A stretch of 64,000 nt of DNA from Paralithodes platypus (lineage: Eukaryota; Arthropoda; Malacostraca; Decapoda; Lithodidae), in the NCBI GenBank assembly GCA_032716605.1, contig CM064502.1, positions 32,928,910-32,992,909 on the forward strand, read 5' to 3'. The notes under the pieces were generated by a model that ran no database searches, had not been told where the DNA came from, and worked only from the letters and a program-made list of their open reading frames with translations. The number at the start of each line of letters is the position of its first letter. Position 1 is the first letter of the stretch. A program made the translations under genes and the position numbers. This document shows positions 12,006 to 23,842 of this stretch, piece by piece.

Positions 12006-12900
12006 ATTTTAAGGATCATATCAACCAGGTCATCAGAGGTTGTAATCTGCATAGTGAACTCCTCAACGAGAAGTACTTTTTGGGCATCACCTGTTACGTC
12101 ATGGGGATTTCCGGGGTCAGAAGGTGTGGGCCCAGCTGCTGGCTGTGAGGGGTTGAGTGTCAACAATGGGAAGATTTTATTTTTCTTGTGGGGGGCGGCG
12201 GCTTCTGGGTGGGTTGATGCTTACGGAAGGGCATCTGGAGGGTGCCTAAGTCGAGGCACGCCTCATAACCAGCTAATATGTCCAATCCCAGATAGCTATC
12301 AAAGTTGTGAATGTGGCATGGACAGTGCCAGCTCTAAGCTCAAGTGGGAGGGTATGGGTGACGCTATGTACTAAAATGGGGGCACCATTGGCGCCCAATA
12401 ATTGGGTGGATGTTGGCTCAAGGGGGCCAAGCACTTCTTGGTGCCTGGTATAGTACCGGTACACAATTAGCATTATAAAGAGTGGAGTTTCAACTCAACG
12501 GGAGGTACTTAGATTATAAAACAGAAACGTATATACAGTTTATATAAGTATATTGATGAGAGAAGCGGTACTAGAGGTAAATAACTTTCAGCAATACAAG
12601 TAATTATAATGACAAACAATACAATTATCACATACAACCTGAAGAGTTAAGGAATGTTTGGGGACGGTAAAAGGAATTTAGTGAGTGTTTATTGTATAAC
12701 GCACGAGTGTTGTCAAATGCGTAGCTACATTAACTGAGTTATAGCTTGCTCAACAATGGCGGAACTGCCTAACGGAAATAAAGATATACAGGATGTATGT
12801 CAGGTTAAAAAGAAATGATAGTGTGTGGATTGCTTTGATCTTTATCTAAAATATGGATCTCAACAAAGAGAACAACAAAGCACATCCATACTCATATATC
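12006..12900. other. Non-coding stretch, nothing recognised
   Basis: Contains a G-rich patch near 12190-12250. The frames of 66-106 codons on the two strands overlap one another and are not convincing. No element ends are visible. Confidence 0.4.
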
Positions 12901-12904
12901 TCGC

Positions 12905-13270
12905 CGGTCCATCCAATCACTCATAGACAACACGCAGCTGCAGACACGACCTCCCGAAATCCATCCTTCTGAATCCTCCTTTCCTCGCGAGGACAGAGTC
13001 CACCTGGCCAGGCTGAGATGTGGGCACCATCCAGCTCTTCTGAGCTATCAGAAGGGAGTGGATGACTCCGTCGACGACACCTGCCCGGGATGTAACACAG
13101 CACCCCATACCATTAAACATATCATAGAAGACTGTATTTCACACAATCAATTACGCCAACTACATAATCTCCTTGAGAGCTCTGTGGGAAACCCCGACCG
13201 TAGCCATGGCTTACCTTAGGGACTCGGAGCTGTTCGGCCAGGCAGCTTGGGGAACGACAACAATAACAAC
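12905..13270 (+). pseudogene. 3' end of a LINE with a CCHC-like C-terminus and (AAC)n tail
   Basis: The plus strand reads EDRVHLARLRCGHHPALLSY, then a Cys/His cluster (CPGCNTAPHTIKHIIEDC, CX2CX8HX4C spacing) typical of the extreme C-terminus of Jockey/R1/I-type LINE ORF2. A stop lies at about 13217, then a short 3' UTR ending GGCCAGGCAGCTTGGGGAAC and an ACAACAATAACAAC tail. The same 3' UTR end and (AAC)n tail occur in the 263-bp insertion at 52092-52354, so this family was mobile here at least twice. No RT motifs remain. Confidence 0.65.
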
Positions 13271-13468
13271 TGAACAGTACTTAATCCTTGTTTTATACTG
13301 TAATACTGTACTGTATCTAGCAATTCCTGGCAAATGTTGAGTTAAGTCCCTGTAACAAGGGCACGCCCTAGCCCTGTCAATCAAGGGAGTGTATGGTGTA
13401 AAAAACTGCAAACTAAGTGATTATTTAGTATTTTGATGTATGATCAGATAATGGAAAATGATAGCTCA

Positions 13469-13560
13469 TTTAAGTAGCCTACTTGGGCAGTGTGATGAGT
13501 AAAGATGGAAGCTTGGAGGATGAAGTGCAGAAGAAAGTCTAACAGGGAATGAGTGTGAAA
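13469..13560 (+). pseudogene. Short RTE-type LINE fragment
   Basis: The sequence encodes LGSVMSKDGSLEDEVQKKV, matching LGSVLSKDGTMDEEVRERVQ of the RTE-like LINE at 43830-46063. Only about 90 bases are recognisable, so this is a relic. Confidence 0.5.
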
Positions 13561-13620
13561 TGGGTAGACCAGAGAATACGAGGCATGAGGCTCTATGTGA
13601 AATAATTTCAAGGTAACTCA

Positions 13621-13830
13621 AGGTAATTTATTGATCAGATTCAGACATACATTTGTATATCTTGCAAAACACTATACATATAGTATATAAACTTGAATTA
13701 ACAGGAGAAACAAAAATATAATGGATATTAAAAAGAATTTATCAACTTAGTATTTTATTGATCAGTCAGACATACATTTGTATAATATCTTACAAAAATC
13801 ATATACTTTTAATACTTCATTTTTGTATTA
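13621..13830. repeat. Two-copy direct repeat around TTGATCAG..CAGACATACA
   Basis: Blocks at about 13633-13690 and 13758-13815 share TTGATCAG, CAGACATACATTTGTATA and a following TCTT.CAAAA..C.TATAC stretch, about 125 bases apart. It may be the 3' UTR of the neighbouring minus-strand LINE or an old duplication. Confidence 0.4.
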
Positions 13831-14079
13831 CCCTTACTGGTTGTATATATATTATAACAAATGAACAAAGTTTTGCTTTTATAATTATTACGTACCTAAA
13901 GTACTTTATCGAACTTGGCTTTGTGACCATAGTATAACTTTTGGTTCACTACTCTATATGTCCAATACTAATTATTATTATTAAAATACGGAGTTGCACC
14001 AAGCCTAAAAAGACTATGTGGCACCAAAATAAACTTTGTGGAAAAAAACATCGGAGTTGTTGTGGGGCTGGGCGCAATA

Positions 14080-15003
14080 CGGAGTAGAGGATAAGAAGAC
14101 TAGGAAACACTAATTAAAGAAGCTGAAGGAGATGGGTATGGAGGAGAAACCGCATAAGATGTGGGAGGGAGAAAGTGGGGGACTCTCCAAGCATATCGGC
14201 TAAGACAAGGGGGCGATTAAGGGAGGATATGAAGGGGAATGCCTGCCGTCGGGCATTGGAGAAATGCGGACAGTCTATCAGGAGATGCTGGACAGACACT
14301 GGAATATGGCAGCAAGGACAGAGCGTGGGGACATCACAGGACATCTAATGACCATGCGTGAGCCTGGTGTGGCCGAGCCGAAGACGGGCTAGAGCGGTCT
14401 CCCATCGACGATTGCAATGAGAGGAAGACTTCCAAGGGAGGACGGAAGGTTTGACAGAACGCAGTTTGACATCAGACACCCTCATGGAGGTCCACTCGTC
14501 TTGCCAGCGCTGACGTACTAATTGAGTAATGTGCGGGAAGTAATCAGATGCAGGAATACGCCGTGGCACGAGTCGGTTAGAGGTAATAGCAGAGCGGGCG
14601 AAAAAATCAAATCGCTCATTGCCAGGCACTCCAACATGACTCGGGACCCAACAGAAAGACAGAGACTTTAATTTAGTAGCGATGCGGAACAACCATTCCT
14701 GAATCTCCAGCGCTAAGGAGTTAACAGCGGGAATAGACTGAATACTCTGAAGAGCACTAAGAGAGTCACTAAAAATTACAAAGGTATGCAGGTGTAAACA
14801 AAAAATAGTACGTAGGGCAAATAAAATAGCAAATAACTCGGCCGTAAAGACACTAGCACATGATTGGATGTGACGTTGGAAGGTCCGGTCCGGGAACACA
14901 ACCGCAAACCCTGTACCGGCGGAGGTCTTGGAACCATCAGTGTACACTGGAACGGCTGAAGAATGATGTAGCATATGTTCCACCAACTGAGCATAAAGCA
15001 TCC
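14080..15003 (-). pseudogene. I-type LINE 3' fragment: RNase H domain and terminal Cys/His motif
   Basis: Minus-strand translation from 15001 begins with a full RNase H fold: YTDGSKTSAGTGFAVVF (first Asp), SVFTAELFAILFAL (Glu), FSDSLSALQSI (Asp) and WVPSHVGVPGNERFDFFA (His and last Asp). One in-frame stop (about 14345) precedes a Cys/His cluster (LCPCCHIPVSVQHLLIDCPHF) that normally closes ORF2. RNase H after the RT is a feature of I-group LINEs. No RT lies upstream (above 15003), so this is a 5'-truncated copy. Catalytic residues look intact in the remaining part. Confidence 0.8.
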
Positions 15004-15500
15004 AATACTAATGTGTACAGTAATTTTCTTTGGAAAGTACTTTATAATCCATTAATTTTGCAATAACCATTGGAATCTCGGTATTTTTTCATATAACTTT
15101 ATTTTGGATTTTAAGCCTATATTATTGCTTCATTGGCAATGCAATTTGGCATTCTTGATCATTCTTAATTATTGATTTGTTTACATTTTGTATTTAATAG
15201 CCAGGCTTTTAAGTAATACTTCTATATTTTTAATGTTCTTAAGTGTACGGTCCTTCTATAATTCTTACTTCTCAGGTATAATCCAGTTAATCAGCTAAGT
15301 TAACATCAAGTAGTCTACACCTGGACTATATTCCTCTCCCACCAGGCAGTACGGAGGTAAGCCTGGGTTAACTATCTTCTAGTTTATAGCTCAACTAACC
15401 TATTCTGTTTATGAAGTTGGGTTTAATACTTTTGAAACTAGCTTATGTATAGTGTGCAGCTTTTGGGGGGAAGTTTGTTAACATAATTAGTTTTTTTCCA
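15004..15500. other. Non-coding stretch, nothing recognised
   Basis: T-rich, no open frame and no repeat end visible. Confidence 0.45.
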
Positions 15501-15529
15501 GTTGTGTGTGGTGTGAATGTGTACTGTTA

Positions 15530-16130
15530 AGTAGGGGTGTTGGCAAAATGACGGCAGTTGGCATTGTGTTCAAGTTACACGAGTATTGGAAGTGTGATGA
15601 GAGTTGTGGATGTTGGCAGAGTACATGATCAAAGTAAGGTAGGGATATATTAATTACGCGACTGATTAAGTGTGTATGATTAGGTGTTAAGTGTATGGAC
15701 AAAGTAGGGGAAGGTACAAGTGTATGAGGATTGACAAAGCGTTTAGCCTAAATGTGTGTATGACTGTTGGCAAAGTAAAGTGTGGATTGTTGGCAGAGAG
15801 GTGTTAACAATTATTGAACCTAAATGTTGGCAGTGTGATGGCATTGTTATTAGTGATTACTCTTGTTTGCCAAGTGGTGTACTGTAGGTGTTGGGTAATT
15901 TATGCATTGAAGGTATAATGCAACTGGAGCCATGTACAATAAATAAGCATATGTGTTGGCATTGAAATTTTATGAATTGGTAGTGTTATTTGAGGTGTTG
16001 GCAGTGAAATTATGTATGTTGGCAGTGAAATTAGGTGTGTTGGTAGTGTACTTTGTGTGATGACAGTGGCATTTAGGGTTTTGGCGTGTTCAAATATTTG
16101 TTGTGTTGCTAATGTTTGGTGTTCCCGATA
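15530..16130. repeat. Degenerate minisatellite built on TGTTGGCAGTG
   Basis: Many variants of GTGTTGGCAGTGAAATTA recur at irregular 20-60 base spacing, densest at 15940-16100 with a near-regular step of about 25-27 bases. Earlier and more diverged units are visible from about 15530. A minus-strand frame across it reads a repetitive LPTHLISLPTYIISLPT pattern, which reflects the repeat and not a gene. Confidence 0.6.
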
Positions 16131-16500
16131 TGACATGTGGGAGTCTATCAAAGTATTGCCTATGCCAAACCTAATTTAAATCCTAAGATTATCATGTTAC
16201 TGGAGCTATGTGCAAATTAGGATTTAATCACTTATCCCCATGCATGTTTTTTACTGGCCGTATCCCATATAACTGTTCAGGTTATTTTAAGTTATGTATA
16301 TATTTAAGCTTTATTAGGATGTGTTATGTAATCTGAATTTTAAAATTTGAATTGTAAACTGTTGTATATATGTAATTGTTGGGGTCACTAAGCTATATAT
16401 TCCTGAACTATATCTCTACTGATTTATTTTTCTCATTAACTGCTCCTAGGTGTATAATTATCTACCAATGTAACCATGATTTATCCTATGTATCCTATTT
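16131..16500. other. AT-rich non-coding stretch
   Basis: No recognisable feature; it flanks the truncation point of CR1 copy B. Confidence 0.4.
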
Positions 16501-17476
16501 GAAATGTGCAGTACATTAAATAGTCAATTTCTTTCCGTTTTCACTAATGAAAATTTGGCACAGTTTCCAGAAGTCCGTAAGGTATATAGCGATAGTATAG
16601 AAAATAGGTTAAGTACGGCTACTATAAGTAGAAATGATGTGCTTAAGGAAATTGACAGACTGAAACCTCATAAATCGCCTGTTCCTGATGAGGTATATGC
16701 TAGAGTATTAAAAGAATGTAGGGATGAGTTAAGTTACCCATTAACATTTCTATTTAACAAGTCATTAGAGACGGGTATAGTTCCAGAAGCTTGGAAGCTT
16801 TCAAACGTAGTTCCGTTCTTCAAATAGGTGACAATTCAATAGCATCCAATTACCGTCCCATTAGTCTTACATCAATCATAGGAAAGCTACTAGAGTCAAT
16901 TATTGCTAGTAAAATTAGAAACCACTTAGATACATTTAATTTAATAAATTATTCTCAGCATGGATTCACTCAGGGACGTTCTTGCCTTACTAATTTGCTT
17001 AGTTTTTTCTCAGAGGTATATGAAGCAGTAGATAATGACAAGTCAAATGGTATAATATATTTAGATTTCAGTAAAGCTTTCGACAGAGTCCCCCATGAGA
17101 GATTGATGAGAAAGGTTGAGGCGCATGGAATAGGTGGGGCGTTGATGGGATGGATTAGGTTATGGCTAATTGGTAGGAAGCAGAGAGTCAGCATAAATGG
17201 TACGAAGTCAGAATGGGGAGCAGTCAAAAGTGGTGTCCCCCAGGGATCTGTATTAGGTCCTCTGTATTTGTTATATACATAAATGACCTTGATTTAGGTA
17301 TAACTAGTAGGATAAGTAAATTTGCAGACGATACCAAAATGGGGAGAACAATTGATTCAGATAGAGATATAGAATGCCTCCAAAGGGATCTAGATACCTT
17401 ACACAAATGGTCAGTAAATTGGCAGATGAAGTTTAACATTGACAAATGCAAGGTATTAAAGATAGGGAAGATGCAT
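16501..17476 (+). pseudogene. CR1 LINE copy B, segment 1 (RT domain)
   Basis: The 5' truncation at 16501 (GAAATGTGCAGTACATT) corresponds to position 34270 in copy C. The segment encodes the linker, YRPISLTSIIGKLLE, YLDFSKAFDRVPH, SGVPQGSVLGPL and FADDTKMG. Frame breaks occur near 16825 (GGTGACAA after a lost A-run) and near 17265. It ends at ATGCAT (17471-17476), the left target duplication of the RTE-like insertion, and resumes at 21156. It is more similar to copy C than to copy A. Confidence 0.85.
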
Positions 17477-20400
17477 CTATCTATCTATATATATGCTCAG
17501 GCCCAATCCCCATTTTGGGGGTAGCCGACTCAAGACAGAGCAAGAACAGGGAAAACACAAAAACAACAAAAAACAACAAATAAACACAGATAAAAAGCAC
17601 AAACTCACACACATCCAGGTCACCCAGGATAAGACCCAGAGACCAGGGTCACCAAGGTCGCTCCAGCACTCCCCCGGCCACCGACCACCCGGAGAGGTTC
17701 CGATCTCGGTAGGCAGACATTCAGCGGATCCAAAGCCACAAGCCCTCCCACCACACTTCCAGGCGCACCCTTCATATTAATCGTCTCCGCGGGCCAGGCG
17801 CCTGATGGACTATTATCTAGTCCAACTTGCGCCCGACCCCTTACTCCAAATGACCACGTGTTCACTCAACTATTCACAAGCATTCTCCATTCACTCCTGT
17901 CCACCACCACTTCCCCTGCCTGATCTATAGTCATTCCACTATCATCCAAAGCCTTTCTTACACAGTCTCTCCATCTCAATGGGGGTCTTCCTGCCCTTCT
18001 ATCTCCCCTTGTACCTGACTCACATATTCTCTTTGTAAACCTTTCATCTCCCATTCGTTCAACATGACCATACCAGCTCAGCACCCTTCTGTCCACTCTG
18101 GCTGACAAATGTTCCTGCTGCCCCACTCTCCTACGTATCTCTTCATTCCTCAATCTGTCTCTACGAGTAACTCCACACATACTCCTCAAGCAGCTCATCT
18201 CCATCACATCCAGCCCTCTTTTCTCCTTTTTCTTCAGAGCCCATGTCTCAGCCCCATACATCACTGTTGGCACAACAATTCCTTGATACAGTGCACTTTT
18301 TACTTTCACTCCGAGATTTCTCGTCTTCCACATACTTCCCATTGCTCAGAAAACCTTCCTTCACTTCACACACTCTCTGTTTTACCTCCACTTCCATACT
18401 TCCACTCCTGCTTATCGTTCCTCCTAGATATTTAAAACACTCTACTTGTTCCAATATTTCCCCATCCAGCCTTACATCTAGATTCACCCAATGCTCTCCC
18501 CTATTACACACCATTACTTTACTTTTATTGACGTTCACCTTCAGTTTCCTCCTTCCACAAACCACACCAAACTCTTTGACTACCCGCTGCAGTTTCTCAT
18601 CAGAATCCGCTACCAATGCTGTGTCATCAGCGAACAGCAACTGATTCAACTCCCAATCTCTACTATTCTTTCCTACTAAACCCAATCCTCTTCCCATAGT
18701 TCTCCTTTTCACCTCCCTCACCACACCATCCATAAACATATTAAACAGCCATGGTGACATTACACAACCCTGTCGCAAACCTACCTTTACCTCAAACCAT
18801 TCACTCAACTCACCATTTCCTACTCTCACACATTCTCTGCTCCCTTCATAAAAACTCTTAACTGCTTCTAACAAATTTCCTCCTATTTCATAAATCCTTA
18901 ACACCTTCCACATTGGTTCACGGTCCACACGATCATACGCTTTTTCCAAGTCCATAAAAGCCCAAAATATCTCCTTATGCTTCTCTAAATACTTCTCGCA
19001 TAACTGTCTTACTGCAAACATCTGATCCACGCACCCTCTTCCCCTCCTAAAACCGCACTGATCTTCTCCTATTGCAACTTCCGTACACTTTATTATCCTC
19101 TCTATCAACACCCTGCCATACAGCTTTCCAACCACTGACAATAAACTAATACCTCTATAACTTGAACACTCCTGCCGATCTCCCTTCCCCTTTTACAACG
19201 GCACTATACATGCACTCTTCCCGTATATTGGTACCATTGACACAGCAAAGCACATATTGAAAAGTCTCACCAACCAATCTTTTATCACATTTCCACCCTT
19301 CTTTATACACTCCACAGCAATACCATCCAAACCTTCTACTTTTCCCGCTCTCATTTGTTTCACTGCTTCTTTCACCTCATTTTCCTCAATCCTTTCATTC
19401 ATTCCCTGCCACCTGGGTGGCCTGGGTAACCTATCTCCATCCACCTCTGCTTCAATCACTGCTTCTCTTCCATCTCTTGTATTTAACAAAGATTCAAAAT
19501 ACTCGGCATATCTTTTCCTCACTTCAACTGGTTCCACTAGTAATTCTCCATTTTCATCTTTCACTGACTCTTCCCTCTTTTGTCCTCCTTTCCTTACTTT
19601 ATTTACCTCCTTCCAGAACATCTTCTTTCGTTCTTCAAAATTCTCACTCAGCCTTTGACCCCACCTTTCGTTTGCATCTTTTTTCGCTTCTCTAATTATC
19701 CGTTTTGCCTCTTTCCTTTTCTCCTTGTACCTCTCCCATAGCTCAACACTACCATCCTGTAAAACCCTCTCAAAACACTGTCTCTTCTCCTCAACTGCCT
19801 TTCTCACCGTATCATTCCACCACTCGCTTCCCTTCCTGATACCTCTGCCTCCTACTTTCCTTTTGCCACATACTACCTCTGCACTTGCTTTCACTCCTTC
19901 CTTAAACTGTTGCCATTTAACCTCTACTTCTCTCTCTTCCATCTCTCTCACTTCCATCCACTTTTCATTTAGTCTTTCCTTGTACTCCCTCTCTTTTTCA
20001 CTCTTCTCTAACTCACTAACTTTTATTACTTCTCTTACTTCACACTTGTCTCTTATTCTCTTGTAACTCTTTACTCTTAGCTTTCCCTCCACCAGGTAAT
20101 GATCTGACATACCCTCCGCCTCACCTCTCATCACATTCACATCCAGCAGTCTACACAATCTTTCACTTGTCACCAGCACATAATCCATCAATGCCCTCTC
20201 TACCATCTCTCCCCTCACAAGTCTATGCCAGGTGTACTTGTGTATACGCCTTTTTTTGAAGAACGTATTACCTTCACTCAATCTACACTCTTCACATACA
20301 TTTTTCAGTCTTTCTCCACTCTCGTTTACACCATCCATACCAAAACTACCGATGACTCCCTCAACAGGCTCATTTCCTACCCTATCATTGAGGTCCCCTA

Positions 20401-21155
20401 AAACTATAAAATTTTAATTTTCATCAAACCCTTGTAGACAATCTCTCAAATCCTCCCAGAAACCCTCTACCTCGTCTAACTCTCTTTCACTTCCTGGTCC
20501 ATACGCACTTACAAAAACCCACCTTTCACCCTTAAACCGCATTCTCACCCACATTAGCCTTGATGACACCTCTTTCCACTCTTTTATAAACTCTCTCAAC
20601 TCCTCCTTCACAATAATAGCCACTCCTTCTTTCCCCCTGACTCCCTCGTCTACTCCAGACTTTCTACCTATCATGTTTCCAAAATCCACTTCTCCCTCTC
20701 CTTTCATCTTTGTTTCATTCAGTGCAAGGACATCATACATCCTTCTTTCAAATAACCTTCCAATATCCTCTCGCTTCTCATTCGTACTACATCCACGCAC
20801 ATTCAAAGCTCCTATTCTTAGGGTCCGGGACCACGAACGCGTTCCCTCGCCCCTATCTCTGTCTCGTTTTTTTGGTAGATTTATTTAAGGGGAGAAGGAT
20901 ACCAGGCCCCCGCCCCCGATCCCCTTTAGCCGACTTCTACGTCTCGCCGGAGAAAAGCGGTGGTGGAAATTTCTCACCCCTGCACCACAGAGGAGGCTAC
21001 CTGCTCCAGAAAGTGGCGGGCGTTGGGGTCGCCGCATCCCTACGCCATTTGAAAAAATTAGAGATGCAGAAGGAGAAAAAGATAGAAGGGGCTATGGGAA
21101 GTAGAGGACACCAACCCTCACTCTGACAAAGGGTCAGACCACCACCATAATACAA
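17477..21155 (-). mobile_element. RTE-like LINE, near complete, inserted in CR1 copy B
   Basis: The element is bounded by ATGCAT on both sides (17471-17476 and 21156-21161). Removing it restores the CR1 reading found uninterrupted in copy C (AAGATGCATACAAATG). Oriented on the minus strand, it has a GC-rich 5' UTR (21155-20820), one EN-RT open frame region (20806-17866), a 3' UTR and a short tail of tetranucleotide repeats (GATA on the minus strand, CTAT on the plus strand, 17477-17488). RTE elements typically end in such microsatellite tails. Length is 3679 bp. Confidence 0.85.
17866..20806 (-). pseudogene. RTE-like endonuclease-reverse transcriptase polyprotein
   Basis: Minus-strand frame from 20806: AP endonuclease (LALNETKMKGEGE, VSAYGPGSEREL, VLGDLNDRVGNE, GMSDHYLVEGKL), a Lys/Glu-rich linker, then reverse transcriptase (GFRRGRGCVDQMF, AFMDLEKAYDRVDRE, VGLRQGCVMSPWLFN, LLFADDTALVADS) and the C-terminal VMYGAETWALKKKE and RVLSWYGHVERM blocks typical of RTE-class proteins. 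Two single in-frame stops (20414-20416 and 19193-19195) and one frame change near 18345 interrupt an otherwise coherent frame of roughly 980 codons. It is therefore a young but dead copy. The exact clade (RTE-BovB, RTE-X or Proto2) needs a tree. Confidence 0.85.
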
Positions 21156-21161
21156 ATGCAT

Positions 21162-21373
21162 ACAAATGTTAAATATAAACTAGCTAATATGGAATTAGAA
21201 AACTCGAATTGTGAGAAAGATCTAGGTGTGTTTGTTAGCAATGATTTGAAGCCTAGAAAACAGTGTATAAGCGTTCGAAACAAGGCAAACAGGATTCTCG
21301 GGTTCATCTCTAGGAGTGTGAGTAACAGAACTGCTGATGTTATCTTAAAACTTTACTTGTCATTAGTGAGACC
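21162..21373 (+). pseudogene. CR1 LINE copy B, segment 2
   Basis: Continues copy B after the RTE-like insertion: NVKYKLANMELENSN, KDLGVFVSNDLKPRK, NRILGFISRSVSNR and LYLSLVRP. It stops at GACC (21370-21373), the left target duplication of the solo LTR, and resumes at 23194. Confidence 0.85.
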
Positions 21374-23189
21374 TGTTACGATCGGGTCTCGTATAAATCA
21401 GTGGCTCTTATACATTGGACTAGACTGGCATAAATGCAACAACGGAAACGTTAGATCCAACCCCTGATATATAATCCCGTCGAACAAAGAACACATATAC
21501 CCTCCAGAGTTATATCTGCGATGGCGGGGTATCTTAACTCTCAGTATCTATGTGCTTCTACTATAGGCTGATGTTCTCTGAAACAGCCTATTACCTATAC
21601 CATATGGTTGATTAGTTATGGTACACAAGGAAAAGATAGTTAACTTAATTAAATCACAAGAGTGATCTAATGCAAACAAGAAGAAGGTTTACTTAACGTT
21701 ACTTTAATCAATAATATCTGTCACTCCTTTATGAAAGAAAGTGTTGTAAAGTCCTCAAGCACCGAACAAGGAATCTTCTGAATAATGTTGGATGCTACTA
21801 AGAAGAACGTATCGGAAATGGAACCACAAAATAGCAGGAGGCAGGACAATGCAAGTGTAGGCTAAATACACAAAAAGGCTGGACATATAATGTTATTGGA
21901 CACAAGAATATTATAAGCGGTGCAACTGTAATAATGCTCGCCAAGAAAAAGTAGTACTCCTATTAACAAAACCGGTCTATGCTGGTTGTGTCTCTCTACA
22001 GCAACCTAGACCTCGAAATGCTTGTGTAAAAATAATGGGTATGCATAAAAGAGTATATGATCTAATCCAGCTAATGTCTACCCGGGTTAAAAAAGTCTAG
22101 CTGGGATGCGCAAAGGTACAGAATTCTGGTGGAGCAAGGCAGCTCCTAGCCTAGTGTGGACCTTGGGTCTGTGCGGCCTGATTACGTTAATATGAAGGGG
22201 TGCTCTCTTGAGGATTCTCGATCACAAGTATCGAGTATCCTCCTGGCGACCCTCAAAAGTAAAAGCAAATAGAGTTAGAACAGTGTTGGGTGGATTAGTC
22301 AAGCAGCCCTCACGCACTACACAGTCTAAACTCCAAGGTACACAGACAAAAGATCCACCCAGGTAACCCACAGAATCCGTAGTGTCGTGTAGCTCAAAAG
22401 TAGCCTACACACATTGAAAACACCAACAGCAAGGTACCTGATTCCTAGTCTAGCATTATTTAACCCTGTAGAAACATTAGTGATTGATGGAGACAGTCTG
22501 AGCAATACAATCTCCCAAAAAGACAATGACTATCTTCAACCTTAATCTAGTACATAAGAAATGTGAGATCCAGCATATAATACAGTCTGGCCACCAATTC
22601 AAGGTGTGGATGCAGAGAACCAGAGGGGGATTGATATTAATAAAAGGTGAGGAAGTAGTGGAAATGATAGAGGCAGTAGGAGAGAAAGATTCTAAGACAA
22701 GAGTGTGGGACAGTTCAAGGGAGATGCTTAGAGTATGCTGTCTGGGAAAGATCTCACAAGGATATTCCCATGGACCTCCTGGCTGGAGTCCCAGTTCGCA
22801 AGAATGGCACGAGGGCGCGCGACAGTCGCCCAGTAAGCAGCCGCGTAGTAGGCAGTGTTAGGCAGGAGGCAATGAATCCCGCGAGGCCTATGTAAGGGGA
22901 CCAGCCACGCGCCACACTCACTACCAAGCCACACCACCTTGTCTCTCTCTCTCTCCCTCTCCCGCTCGCCTTCCCATCATTCAACTACTTAACACAATAC
23001 TTTCAATTGACTAAATAAAATAGAAAGGATTGTGACACGAAAATAAAGAACAGTTCTGAACTGTCTGCAACACAAGCTTTCTCGAGAAGGAAAGTACACA
23101 ATGATAGGTAGACTGTAGCTATATTCTCTGCCCTGGCGAGTCCTAGCGAGTAAGCCATTCGGTTCTGGGGGGAAGCGGTGAGCGTCACA
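21374..23189. mobile_element. Solo LTR of a Ty3/gypsy-class retrotransposon, inserted in CR1 copy B
   Basis: The sequence starts TGTTACGATCGGG and ends GAGCGTCACA (TG..CA). It is flanked by GACC on both sides, and excising it plus one GACC restores the CR1 sequence GTGAGACCCCATATGG seen in copies A and C. It is homologous over its length to the LTR at 59220-61114: shared start TGTTACG, the CAACAACGGAAA.CG.TAGATC block, the GGGTGCTCTCTTGAG block, the CTCCTGGCGACCCT block and the GAGCGT(C/T)ACA end. At 1816 bp it is long for an LTR. No internal genes remain, so it most likely arose by LTR-LTR recombination. Orientation relative to transcription is minus by comparison with the 59-64 kb element. 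Confidence 0.85.
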
Positions 23190-23193
23190 GACC

Positions 23194-23842
23194 CCATATG
23201 GATTATGCTGTCCAATTATGGTGTCCTTATTATAGAATGGACATAGATTCATTGGAGAGAGTACAATGTAGAATGACAAAAATGATCCATAATATTAGAA
23301 ATCTTCCGTATAAAGAAAGGTTGAAGAAATTATGCTTACATTCGTTAGAGAGACGCAGAGTTAGAGGAGACATGATAGAGGTATTCAAGTGGGTTAGTGG
23401 GATTAATAAAGGGGACTTGAAAAATGTACTAAAGCTCAGTGATAGCAAAAGAACTCGTACAAATGGTTTCAAATTACAGTAGATTAATTTCGTTTCAAGA
23501 AAGATATAGGCAAATATTGGTTTGGTAACAGAGTTGCAGATAGGTGGAATAGGCTACCAAGTGCTATAGTGGGATCAAGAACGATAGGGAGCTTTACGAT
23601 ACAATTAGATAGGCATATGGATGAGATGGGTTGGGTGTGAGGGTGATCTGTCAGGTGTGGCCCAGGTGTGGGGATCTGCAGATCCCCGTTTTTCTGACCT
23701 CTGACCGTTTCGGTGAGGTAAGTCCTAATAGTGTTTTTAAGCTGGGCTTATAATTAGGGTTGGGTGTGACAGGGATCTGCCTTGTGTAGGCCAATCGGCT
23801 TTCTGCAGACTCCCATTTTCTTATGTTCTTATGTTCTTATGT
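23194..23842 (+). pseudogene. CR1 LINE copy B, segment 3 with octamer tail
   Basis: Completes copy B: HMDYAVQLWCPYYRMD-like block, RRVRGDMIEVFKWVSGINKG, FKLQ then a stop, a frame change, and the W.RLPSAIVG block. The 3' UTR ends in TTCTTATG repeats at about 23818-23842. No clean target duplication is visible outside the copy (upstream TATCCTATTT, downstream AACTATCG). Confidence 0.85.

Noticed and set aside
15530..16151. CRISPR-like or coding repeat (LPTHLISLPT pattern)
   Set aside because: Units are irregular and diverged without unique spacers of constant length; it is an old minisatellite in a eukaryotic genome.
18243..20066. Ser/Phe/Leu-rich plus-strand frames of 90-133 codons
   Set aside because: They are antisense shadows of the RTE-like polyprotein on the minus strand.
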